Source: Camillea tinctor
Lineage: Eukaryota; Ascomycota; Sordariomycetes; Xylariales; Xylariaceae
Assembly (NCBI GenBank): GCA_022578605.1
Contig: MU394051.1
Coordinates: 248,001 to 312,000 of the forward strand
Direction of reading: 5' to 3'
DNA: 64,000 bases
The position numbers and the translations under genes were made by a program. Every line of letters starts with the position of its first letter. Within the stretch, counting starts at the first letter, position 1. The notes beneath the pieces were generated by a model. It was given only the letters and a program-made list of their open reading frames with translations, searched no databases and had not been told where the DNA came from. Below are positions 1 through 9,589 of the stretch, in pieces.

Positions 1-2402
1 TGCGGCTTGACCGTTATCAAATTTTTTTCGCATCCGAAATACCCATGGTGTAGCACAGGTCCCAGGTCCTTTTAGTAAGATCCATCATTCCAACCTAAGC
101 TGGAGTGGTATTTGAAAGGAACGCCGCGCGCCTAAGTCAAGCTTCCCTTTTGTTGCCCATAAAGCCAAGACCAAAGCCAAGCCAAGACAACCAGACGTGG
201 GTAGGTAGGTAGGTAGGTAAGGTGGTAGAGGTTGGTTGGTTGGTTGGGTTGGGTTGGGGGAAACCGACCAGGTGAGAAAAAATAAGAATAAATAAATAAC
301 TGATCATAATCATAATAATACAGTACAATTACATATTTGGTTGGTAAGTAGTGTATATACTTTTTTTTTGAATCTACTATATAATGTACTAACTATCAAC
401 TTGTACGAGTACGAGAACGAGACTAAAAAAAAATTAAAAGAAAAGAAAAGAAACGACAAAGAATAACTAAAAAGAAAAAAATGGAGAAGGAATAGAAAGT
501 TTAACCAAAAGTAAAGAAATCTCTTCCGATTAACACATCATAAAAAAAAACTATACCATCTGGCACTTGCACCTAGCATAGGCCTATTAACATACACTAG
601 GAAGTATCTACTGACTTTAAATTCTACTATGTAGTGTAAAGATGTAGGTTGTCACTTATTATCCTAGCCTTAACGCTAGATGATGCCGCAAACAGACATA
701 GACGGGGTATTCCGAGTCAAGTCATTGCCTATCTACTGCCCTAACTTACTATTACCTGCTGCTACCTTAAACCTTACCACCTAACCTCTTGACCTAACAT
801 GCTGTTGTTCGGAAGGCCGGAAGAGACATGGCATGTTGTTAATTATCTAATGGCGAGCTTATGACCCACCGGTACCCACAGTAACAGTCCCAAATGGAGT
901 AATTGGATTTTAGCACACTGGAGCTAGTGCGTGATCTCGGATGGTCGGTAGTGGCTCATGTCCGATACCTGTGGCGCAAAGGTTCCAGTAACCTACCTAG
1001 GTACTCCTACCTATTGTGTAGATCCTGTCGTTCAGAGAAAACTCCACTGTCGTAGCCAGGGACAACATTTCTTTTCCGTTCAATTTCCTCGGTCTTAACC
1101 TGCTCAGCTACTACCTAACCTAACTAATCTTTAGGTGTATGTAGGGTACTTACCTCCCAGCTAAGCTACCTATGTATGTACTACTACTACACTACCTCAT
1201 CAACTACTTAGTAGCAGCTAGTTAGCCTACCTAACCCACCCACTGACCAAAATTTTTTTTAAGAAAAAAAATACATATCTGCCCTATTTATTGATCTAAT
1301 CTACCCACCAGAACCGATAGCCAAATGGGCAACGCTACTTTTCTTCGTCTTTCCCATTTTAAAAATAAGAAAAAAACATCTTTTTGCTACGTTACTACAT
1401 CATCGATCCGATGATGTGACTATCATCATATCGCCAGTTCTAACTTGAAGCGTTTCCAGGTATAACTACCTCAACATATCTATCATACAAGCTTACTCCT
1501 TACCTAACTTGGTAAATGCTAAATAAATGATGGAAGCAAGGTAAGCGGAGGAGACAGAGAGAGAAAGAGCGGCAAAGAGACAAGCAGCATCAGCAGTACA
1601 GTCGCTGCCGCCTTAAACTTCAATGTTGTGAGCAGGATCTTCGTTCGGGCTTGGTTGTTTGCCCGTCTGGTCCATTGAACAACCCCGAGAACCCACCACC
1701 AGAAGCTATACCCTACGCCAGGTTGGCTAGTTCCAAAACCAGATACACTCTGGGTTTGGTAGGGTTGGATCGGATCGGTTTGGTTTGGACAGACAGTACA
1801 GGATATCCAGTAGGTATAAGATGGTCTTATGCCATGCTCGGTCAGGTTCGATCTCGTCAACACCTGATCTTGAGCCGGATTCGCGCTCTCGTTTCTTCAG
1901 TAAACAAGCGCGCGTACAAGACAAGAACAAAATTTTCTATACAACGATCTTTGAGTACGGAACCTCCTTGGCCTCTGGCATCGAGACTTTCGTAATTTAT
2001 CAGTTGTAACATAACATTCTAAGACATCGTTTCACTACATGTTTAACCTAATAATCTAACCAATGAACTGCCCATCACGCACGCCTTCAACGGCAAAAAG
2101 TGACCTCGCCTGTCCCACTACACAGTTTCGGTAACACATGTCACAGAGATAGCTAGCCACAAGGGAGGTACAAGATTCAAACTAACCGCATAGTTAAGAA
2201 TCCAAGGAGCACGGGTGGAATCTCGCGTTCGAATTCATTGATTACTGCTAGTTCGTGATAATAACAATGTGTATCTGCCGATAGCCTTCTATCCTATACT
2301 TATATAATACTATGTATTAGGCTCATCAGCGAATCCCAGTCTCATATTCTACCAATTACGCAAACGATAGCCAAAGGACAATCCAGCAATTTAGTTCATC
2401 TC
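1..2402. other. Gene-poor intergenic region
   Basis: No convincing gene is seen. The overlapping open frames near 1519-1995 run on both strands, lack family features, and several begin with non-ATG codons. The stretch holds a (GGTA)n tract, GGTT repeats, A/T homopolymers and an ACCTAGGT palindrome near 995-1002. Its right end is the 3' flank of the carboxypeptidase gene. Confidence 0.6.
200..219. repeat. (GGTA)5 microsatellite
   Basis: Five perfect tandem GGTA units, followed at about 231-258 by GGTT/GGGTT repeats. The TAGG/CCTA unit recurs in other intergenic stretches of this window. Confidence 0.9.
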
Positions 2403-4056
2403 TTAAGCGTACCACTCGCCACCAATCCATCGGTTGAAGAAGTCAAGGGAGCCCTCGGGCTGGTTGAACGGTACCATGTGGCCGGCCTGGTAGATGCGCA
2501 TGAAGGTGAAGTTGCCGCTGCTCTTGACCTGACCATACGCACTGCTACCAACCTCGAGATCCTCCAAGCTAGCATCGTTGAAGCTAGCCTTGCCGGGCCA
2601 CTCCAGAGCCTCCGTCCAGGCCTTGTTGCCAACCCAGTTGCAAATGTAGTCAGCATCACCAGCGTAGATGAGGACGGGGATCTGCTTCAGGATGTCCGGA
2701 ACCAGGCGGTGGAAAGGCTTGGACCAATCACCCTGGAACAAGAAGTTCCTGTTGATATCAGTATTACAACTTTCATAGTTCTGGACCTCAGCACCAATCG
2801 CCTTCATCACCTTCTCCTGGTTGAGGTAGTCGGCGATCCATGCTGTCTCCGTGTAGCAAAGGTTCGCCTGATCCTTGCACTTCTCACGCACATCATAGAC
2901 GTTGTAGCCTGTTCGCTGGAAGGGGCCAATCATGGCATTGTTACAGTAAATGGCACTAGGAACGCAAGACCAAACGCTCTCAGAGTTGTAGCAGCCCTCA
3001 ATGAGCGACTGGCAACGAGGCAGAGCGTTGTCCATGGCTTGGCACTCACTCTCGCTGAGAACTGCGTCGTAGCCACCATCACCGCAGGCCATGGGGCGGT
3101 AGCCAGCGTACTGTGTGAGAGGGTCGGTCAGACCGTTGCCGATGGCAATGCTCTGCAGGTTGATGTTTCGGTTCTTGTGGGACAGAATCTCAGAAGCAAA
3201 AACGGGAATGTAGTGACCAGCGTAAGACTCGCCAGCAATGTGGAAGGGCTGTTCAGCGTATTGAGGGAAGTTGTGGAAAAATAGGGTAAGGAGAGCGTAG
3301 ATGTCCTTGCTGGCGGCGACGGTGTTGTAGACGGGATTGTCACTGTAGGAGTAACCAGTGTTGACAGGCTGGTCGATGAAGATGACCGAGGCATTGCTGT
3401 TCCACGACTTGTCATTGTACTTGAGGCTGCCGTCCTCGTTGACACTAGATGGGCCAAGCTCCATGAACAGTCCCATCATGGATGAGCACCCAGGGCCACC
3501 GTTCAGCCATAGCACTACAGGGTCTTTCGCAGGGTCGTTTCGAGATTCGAAGAACCCTAGAAATTGGTTAGCGAGGGTATAGTACAGGGAAGGGCTGAAT
3601 CCGCTTACAGTAAAACAAGTGCTTGTCGTTAGCCTCGTCATCGAGGTATCCACTGTACTGCTTGACCTTGTCAACGCCGAGAGCGGAAGGGTCAACATTC
3701 TTAGCCCGCAGGTTGTAAGACTCTAGTGAGCCATCGACCTTGCGGTGCTTGGTACCATCGGTCTCAACCCACATGCCCTGCACGTCGGCGCCCTTGACAA
3801 CGTGGTCCCATTCGGAATCCGACTTGCGGTGATGGGGCTTGGGGTGGGAGATCATGTTGGCTGCCTTCTGGAAGAAGCCGGGAACCAAAAGGCTCATTTC
3901 ATCCCAGAGACCTTTGGCGGCCGCGGGCATCTCGCCAAAAGCTTCGCTGACATGTTCCAGAGGCTTCTTGATGGAATCGCCACCGAGAACCTTCTGGTCT
4001 TGCGCAAAGACAGCCGTGGTGGCGCCCAGCAGCAAGGTCGAGGTAGCTACTCTCAT
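2403..4056 (-). CDS. cpyA: Vacuolar carboxypeptidase Y (serine carboxypeptidase, S10)
   Basis: Two exons: 3609-4056 and 2403-3556, with a 52-nt intron (GTAAGC..CTAG) at 3557-3608. The splice restores the FYWFFESRND stretch typical of carboxypeptidase Y. The product is 533 residues, against 532 for yeast CPY. It begins with a signal peptide ([19 protein letters not shown]), followed by a propeptide and the peptidase domain. The catalytic triad is visible: Ser in GESYAGHY (about residue 262), Asp in [10 protein letters not shown] (about 450) and His in QAGHMVPF (about 510). The oxyanion motif NGGPGCSS is present. It should release C-terminal amino acids in the vacuole after secretory transport and proteolytic activation. 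An in-frame ATG nine codons upstream (4083) exists, but the signal peptide starts better at 4056. Confidence in family is very high. Confidence 0.96.
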
Positions 4057-5461
4057 GGTGGGCAGCTGAGAGATAAGACTCACGAGCTAGACGACTGGCT
4101 AGGGACTAATGTGCAGTTGATAGTATTGATAGTATTGATGATGGATTTGATGGGAATAATAGGTAGGAGGGAGGTTAGGGGATAATAATGAGGGAAAGGA
4201 TGATGAATGATGATAAAAAGGAGAAGAAGATTGAACCCGAACCGGAGCTCCAAGATATGGACGGGATGGGGAACGCTTTGGGGAAAGAGATATGATGCAG
4301 TTGAAACGTGCGCCTGCACTGTCAGGCCAACCAAATCCTGGCCAGTCGGGTTCTCGTGCCTAGAATATGTCACTTCCTAACGCGGGAGATACTGCATTCC
4401 CGCGTTTTTAGTACCATTTCAGGGGCTGGATGCGGTAAGCAGTGACTTTCCCGATTCAGCTTTAGATTACGACTGGCGTGGCTCAACTTGGGGCGGAACT
4501 CGGGGGGTTAGCTTCGCTGGCAAGTCACCTGCCACCTTACCGCTAACAATAGAGGGGCCCCGACGCGATAAGCGTCATAAGATCAAATGTGAAGCAGGAA
4601 CATTTAAATATCTAATGCAAGGCTATCTATTTATCTATCTATCGATTCTGGGTCCACGTAGTAAATATGCATCTGCCTCATCTTACCTGTATTTTGATAT
4701 CTAGCTATGTACTCCGTATGGACATACTGTTAATAAGAAGGTAAGAAGTAAGTATTATCTGATTAGAGAAATACATAAAGTACCTCCAATTAGAGTTATG
4801 TAGCTCTAAAAAGATATGTCTTATCACAACTATGCTCGTTCGTTTACATAACATGTAACGAGCCGATAGGAAATCGGCATAATTATGTCATTATATGCAT
4901 AAATACCTACCTAGGCCCATAAGTACTCAATGGGGAATATCATAAAAATGATGCATTCTGAATCATTATTTATGGTATCAGGTACCTAGGTAGTGATTCA
5001 TCTAATGTGTCAAACCTGAATAAGTCTTTGAAGCTAGGGATCCTATGAAATTTGTCTTTTTTCCGAAGTATGACGATAACTTGAACATTTGAAGTTATTG
5101 ACGTGACATAGTATAAAGCCCAGTTAAGTCTCTTGCACATGCAACTGGAATGCGGGATTCTTGTATCTTAGTTCCTTAGTAGTACCTATCGACAACTATC
5201 GATTGGATAAAAGGAATTAAGTAAAAAATAAAAGTGACTCAACCCACGCTTACACAACTAAATCCATCCGTAGGTACATAACATATCTAATCTTCACATA
5301 CAAATTCCCGCTCCACCAGCAAAGTCTAGAAAATTTCCTATACGAGCGAGCGCAAAGCATTCTATTCTATTTTGTCTTCCGTTCTCTTTTCCAACTTGGG
5401 TTGCTTAGCTATCAATCTTTTTCAAATTTACAGGGCAGATATCTCTCTCTCTCTTGCCAAG
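4057..5461. other. Divergent intergenic region between cpyA and SDO1
   Basis: Presumed 5' regions of both flanking genes, which are transcribed away from each other. It contains a perfect 9-bp inverted repeat at 4379-4406, two CCTAGG sites (4910, 4985), a TACTCCGTA motif near 4709, and a pyrimidine-rich run just before the SDO1 start. No further gene was seen; the small open frame at 4080-4373 has no recognisable features. Confidence 0.55.
4379..4406. repeat. Perfect 9-bp inverted repeat followed by T5
   Basis: AACGCGGGA at 4379-4387 and TCCCGCGTT at 4398-4406 pair perfectly around a 10-nt loop and are followed by further T residues. It lies about 320 bp upstream of the carboxypeptidase start. 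It could be a protein-binding palindrome or a small hairpin; the function is unknown. Confidence 0.75.
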
Positions 5462-6558
5462 ATGTAAGTAACGAAGAGCAGAAAAGAAGAAAATCCACTC
5501 AGAGATCAGAAATTCCAAATAGCTAACCACGGGCCCCTCCTCCCCGCGTTCCCTATCGCATCAGGTCCCGGCAGATAAACCAGCCCAGCAACCAGATCAA
5601 GCTGACGAACGTAAGCCTGGTGCGCCTGAAGAAGGGGAAGAAGCGGTTCGAGATCGCGTGCTACAAGAACAAGGTGCTCGAGTGGCGGTCCGGCATCGAG
5701 ACGGACCTGGACGAGGTGCTGCAGATCCCCAACGTCTTCCTCAACGTGTCGAAGGGGCAGACGGCGCCGTCGGCGGAGCTGGCCAAGGCCTTCGGCAAGG
5801 AGCGCTCGCTCGACGACGTCATCCTGGAGATCCTCAACCGCGGGGAGCTGCAGGTGGGCGAGCGCGAGCGCGCCGCGCAGCTGGACCGCGTGCACCACGA
5901 GGTGGTCGCCATCGTCGCCAGCAAGCTCGTCGACCCCCGCACCAAGCGCGTGTACACCCCGGGCATGATCGAGAAGGCGCTCGACATGCTGAGCTCCCAG
6001 GCGCATACTGCCAATACCACCACCTCGAACCACAACAGTAACAACAGTCATAACCACAGCACGACGACTACAGCTTCGAACTCCAGCACCGCCAGCGCCG
6101 CCACGAGCGGCACCGCCACGCCCGGCGGCGACGACCCCTCCGAAGCAGCAAAGCCCAAGCACGTCTGGACGGGCGTAGTGACGACCAAGAGCGCCAAGAG
6201 CCAGGCGCTGGAAGCGATGAAAGCGCTGATCGCGCACCAGCCCATCCCCGTCGCCCGTGCGCGGATGCGTTTGCGGATCACCTGCTCGACCAATGTTCTC
6301 AAGCAGGCGGTCAAAGCGAGCAAATCATCTGGTGATGACGGTGAACAACAACAACAAAAGACCCCCGGTACGGTGAAGGACAAGATCCTCAGCTACGTGG
6401 AGCAGGTGGAAACGCAGGACGTGCTCGGGTCGGAGTGGGAGGTCGTGGGGTTCGTCGAGCCCGGCGCCTTCAAGGGCCTGTCCGACTTTGTGGGCAACGA
6501 GACCAAGGGCCAGGGGCGGGTGGAAGTCCTTGACATGGCAGTAACTCACGAGGACTAG
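5462..6558 (+). CDS. SDO1: Ribosome maturation protein SDO1 (SBDS family)
   Basis: Two coding exons: 5462-5463 and 5565-6558. Intron 5464-5564 starts GTAAGT, has a CTAAC branch site at 5523 and ends CAG. The intron splits the initiator as AT|G, giving M-S-R-Q-I-N-Q-P-S. This restores the conserved SBDS amino end, which the open frame starting at 5620 lacks. The protein is 331 residues, longer than the roughly 250 of yeast Sdo1. The extra length is mostly a Ser/Thr/Asn/His-rich insertion at about residues 144-201, between MIEKALDML and the KSAKSQALEAMKALI segment. In known systems Sdo1/SBDS acts with the GTPase Efl1 to release Tif6/eIF6 from late 60S subunits. Its 3' end converges on RPS18. 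The family is certain; the start is strongly supported by frame and conservation. Confidence 0.95.
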
Positions 6559-7127
6559 AAGAAAAATAGAGAAGAAAAAAGGAAAGAAAGAAAAATGATA
6601 CCCCGGGATTTTATTCATTTATTTATCCATTATTTTTTTTATTCTTGCCTTCTACCGTCTTTCGTACCCGGTGCATAGAAATTGGCCATAGAATTACGAT
6701 CTTGATGATAACATGTACAACTAGGTAGTGGGGTGGCTCTTCCTTTGGTAATAGGGGATAAAAAACATGGCATAGAGGGAAAATAAAATAAAAATCAACG
6801 ACGATGACTAGTGATACCAGGATTATAAAAAAAAAACATAACCTATTCCCAGGTCTCTGAATACGCTACATTTCATAGGCACAGCATACAGATTCATTTA
6901 GATTTATGTCTTAATTCATTTTTGGTTCTGATGTTTTTTCGTGATTGATGTCTCTGTTCACTATGCTAGAGTACATCCATGACTTGCCATATCCCATGAA
7001 AGTCCCCTTTTGTGTAAAGCAAAACAAATTGCATGATGTAGTGATCTCGAGTCCAGCCTTCACGCCTAAACCGTCCGGAAATAGAAAAGACCGGAGCCAA
7101 TGGAAACCACGCGCCGCCAATGATTCT
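6559..7127. other. Convergent 3' regions of SDO1 and RPS18
   Basis: AT-rich spacer of 569 bp between two converging genes, so it should contain both 3' UTRs and polyadenylation regions. No gene or structured RNA was recognised. Confidence 0.6.
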
Positions 7128-8031
7128 TTAACCACCCTTCTTCTTGGAGACACCGACGGTCCGGCCACGACGACCAGTCGTCTTGGTGTGCTGACCGCGG
7201 ACACGGAGACCCCAGTAGTGACGGAGACCACGGTGGGCGCGGATCTTTTTCAGGCGCTCCAGGTCGTCACGGAGCTTGGAGTCGACACCGTTGGCGAGGG
7301 TCTGCGAGTTCTTGCCGTCCGTGATATCACGCTGTCTGTTGAGGAACCAGGCGGGGATCTTGTACTGGGTGGGGTTCTGGAGGATGGTGACGACACGCTC
7401 GAGCTCGTCGCTAGAAAGAGAGAAAGCCAGTTAATAGAAATTCATACAGACAGTAAATATCTAGGGATCGGAAGGGGGGGGGGGGGGGGGTGTTTCGAAA
7501 TCGAATCGAGTAAGGCAATGGGGTTCAATGTTGGGTCCTCTCTCTGCAGATAGGGTCGGAGAGGAAATTATGAAGGGTTTCGGGGGTATCACATACGAGG
7601 TCAGCTCTCCAGCACTGTTTCCAAGTTTATATTAGCCTTCCGAACAATTCAATGGTCTTGAGAAAATGGGGGTTTCGCTTCACGTACCGCTTGTTAAGGT
7701 CGACATCGGCCTTCTTCAGGACCAAGTTGGAATAACGACGACCAACACCCTTGATCTGGGTCATGGCGTACATAACCTTCTGCTTGCCATCGCTGTTCTA
7801 AAAGTTAGCTGGGGTTTTCTCTTTCCATCGTAGACTCGAGGTTTCGACTTGCATGTTGGTGTTGAGAAGTCGCAAGATCTATTGACGAGACTAGTTAGTT
7901 ATACAGATTCGTCTTTTCAGGTTGAAGTGCAGGAATGCAGCAGGGCAAAGATGCAAAACGGAATGACATGAACTGGAATGGAATCTACTTACGAACTGGA
8001 AGTTCGACTTCTCCCCTGATACGAGCGACAT
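7128..8031 (-). CDS. RPS18: 40S ribosomal protein S18 (eS18/uS13)
   Basis: Five exons on the minus strand: 7993-8031, 7853-7878, 7688-7792, 7597-7614 and 7128-7410. Together they encode 156 residues; the yeast protein has 146. The reading gives [13 protein letters not shown], then [18 protein letters not shown], then [26 protein letters not shown], the stretch [20 protein letters not shown], and a basic [11 protein letters not shown] tail. The protein sits in the 40S head and contacts the 60S subunit. Exon 4 is only 18 nt. The second intron (7793-7852) is best read as GC-AG, because that restores LLNTNIDG. A GT-AG alternative five bases into exon 3 also stays in frame but would insert three residues. 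Intron 4 (7411-7596) holds a 17-base G run on the + strand. Identity is certain; only the second intron is debatable. Confidence 0.94.
7474..7490. repeat. G17 homopolymer in an RPS18 intron
   Basis: Seventeen consecutive G on the + strand (C on the transcribed sense strand), inside the last RPS18 intron. Such runs are prone to sequencing and replication slippage, so the length is uncertain. Confidence 0.9.
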
Positions 8032-9058
8032 GATGGGCAACTCTCTTGTCGTTGGTGTTGCCTTGAGATGTCAATCGGGAAAATGGGATCTAAAGATTTA
8101 TGGAGGGGAGGGAATGATTTTTCTTCAGTTGGGTTCGAATAAATTGTGCGAATGGCCCGTGCGTAAAATATTTCCTGCCCTTTAGGTTCTCTTTCTACAG
8201 CCCGGCCGAAAACCCTTAACGAGTGCTGGCAGCTGTCAGTCTTTTAGTACTAGCTCAGTTCCATACTAACTAGAACTACTTAATTTTTCTTCTTTTTAGC
8301 CAATCTGCAAATTTTATTTTATTTCTTGTCTTTCCTACTACATCAAGGATATTGCCCAACACCTACAGCAATAAATAACATCATGACCACAACAGTTACT
8401 ATATCTCTCCGTACTCTTTACACTTAATACCTAAGGTATCACTGCTTGTCTTACGTCGTAGATGCGAACTCAGCACTCAGTTGAGTGGCTTCTGAAAAGA
8501 AGACAGGACATATACATACACTACATTCTAAGGGTAAGGTATCAAATCGTATCATTCACTCTACGCATCTTGACGACCACATCTCTCTCCTGTTACACAT
8601 AAGCAGGAATGGCCAGTGATGAGCATTTCTTACACAGTCTATGAGGATAATCTCCAATGAGTTATCAATTTACACTGAAAATTCTGAGGCCCAACGAGTA
8701 AAAGTCATTATGTTGTCCGTTTTAATTTTGTACATGGTACTAGATTACTTTGATATATGTTCATTGGACCATAGCATTTTGTTGTTGGTCCTTTTGTTAT
8801 CCTTTCCCAGAACCAGCCCGTGCATATACATATGAATATAAATATCCCTCTACAGGTCGAAAATGCATATCTTCCCCGGATTCGCCAACCAGCCTGTCCT
8901 ATCCTGTCCCATATTATCCGTGTATGCAGCCGCCGAACGCCAGCAAAATAAGCCCAACCAGATGAACCACACATGCCAAATCCTCCACATTACCTCCTGG
9001 GTCATATCATATCGTATTATATTGTGTCGTGTCGTGTCAATTCCCGTTCCCATTTCAT
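8032..9058. other. Intergenic region upstream of RPS18
   Basis: This is the RPS18 5' flank and the 3' flank of the hypothetical gene that ends at 9059. The short open frames on both strands between 8641 and 9180 look random. No RNA gene or named regulatory site can be supported. Confidence 0.55.
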
Positions 9059-9589
9059 TCATTGTACAGTTTCGATTTGTGCCACCCGAGGGAAGTCTTC
9101 ATGAGAGTGGTTATTCAGATCTTTATCTGATTCCTCGCCCGAACCCTCCTGTGATGTATCGCATGCCAAGGAGTTGTTGAATCCAATGTGTGTCTCCCTC
9201 TGGTTGGGCGGCGACGGCATATCGTCATAGTCGATGGTGTTGATCCTTGAGCAGCACGGGCTGATGCCAGACATCATGCTCAGGCCACCGTGACTGGGCC
9301 TCCGACGCCCAAAGTTCCATTCGAACTCATTCAGCACTTTCTGGTGCTCCAGGTTCTGCTTCGTGAACGGCTTGTTCAGGTGAGCGTATGCATCTCGCTC
9401 ATCTGGCTTTTTCGCCTTGGATGATGATGTCCGGAATGTTGTCAAGGTTCGTCTCAAACGAGACGAGGTCTTGAAGAGGTCAAACCCCTCGCTGTCTGTA
9501 GGTGTGGTCGTGCCGTTTGAGCTCTGATCGCCAGAGCTGGTAGAGGACTTATTCCTGCTCGAGCTGAATTTCCACCTGCCTAACGCCAT
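9059..9589 (-). CDS. Hypothetical Ser/Thr-rich protein, 176 aa
   Basis: Single-exon frame with a true ATG start at 9589. I do not recognise a family. The N-terminal third is rich in Ser, Thr, Lys and Arg (MALGRWKFSSSRNKSST). A middle segment, YAHLNKPFTKQNLEHQKVL followed by NEFEWNFGRRRPS, looks structured and charged, and may be the conserved core. It is followed by GLSMMSGISPCCSRI and an acidic Ser/Glu/Asp tail. No signal peptide, membrane segment or catalytic motif is visible. Composition suggests an intracellular, partly disordered protein. A real gene is likely because of length, start codon and biased composition, but no function can be proposed. Confidence 0.6.
   Translation of the reverse strand: MALGRWKFSSSRNKSSTSSGDQSSNGTTTPTDSEGFDLFKTSSRLRRTLTTFRTSSSKAKKPDERDAYAHLNKPFTKQNLEHQKVLNEFEWNFGRRRPSHGGLSMMSGISPCCSRINTIDYDDMPSPPNQRETHIGFNNSLACDTSQEGSGEESDKDLNNHSHEDFPRVAQIETVQ

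Noticed and set aside
1840..1860. tRNA B-box-like GGTTCGATCTC
   Set aside because: No A box, acceptor stem or cloverleaf can be drawn around it.
1519..1995. Overlapping frames on both strands
   Set aside because: Both strands open over the same bases, non-ATG starts, low-complexity sequence.
5506..6237. 243-codon minus frame opposite SDO1
   Set aside because: Antisense shadow; the + strand encodes conserved SBDS sequence.
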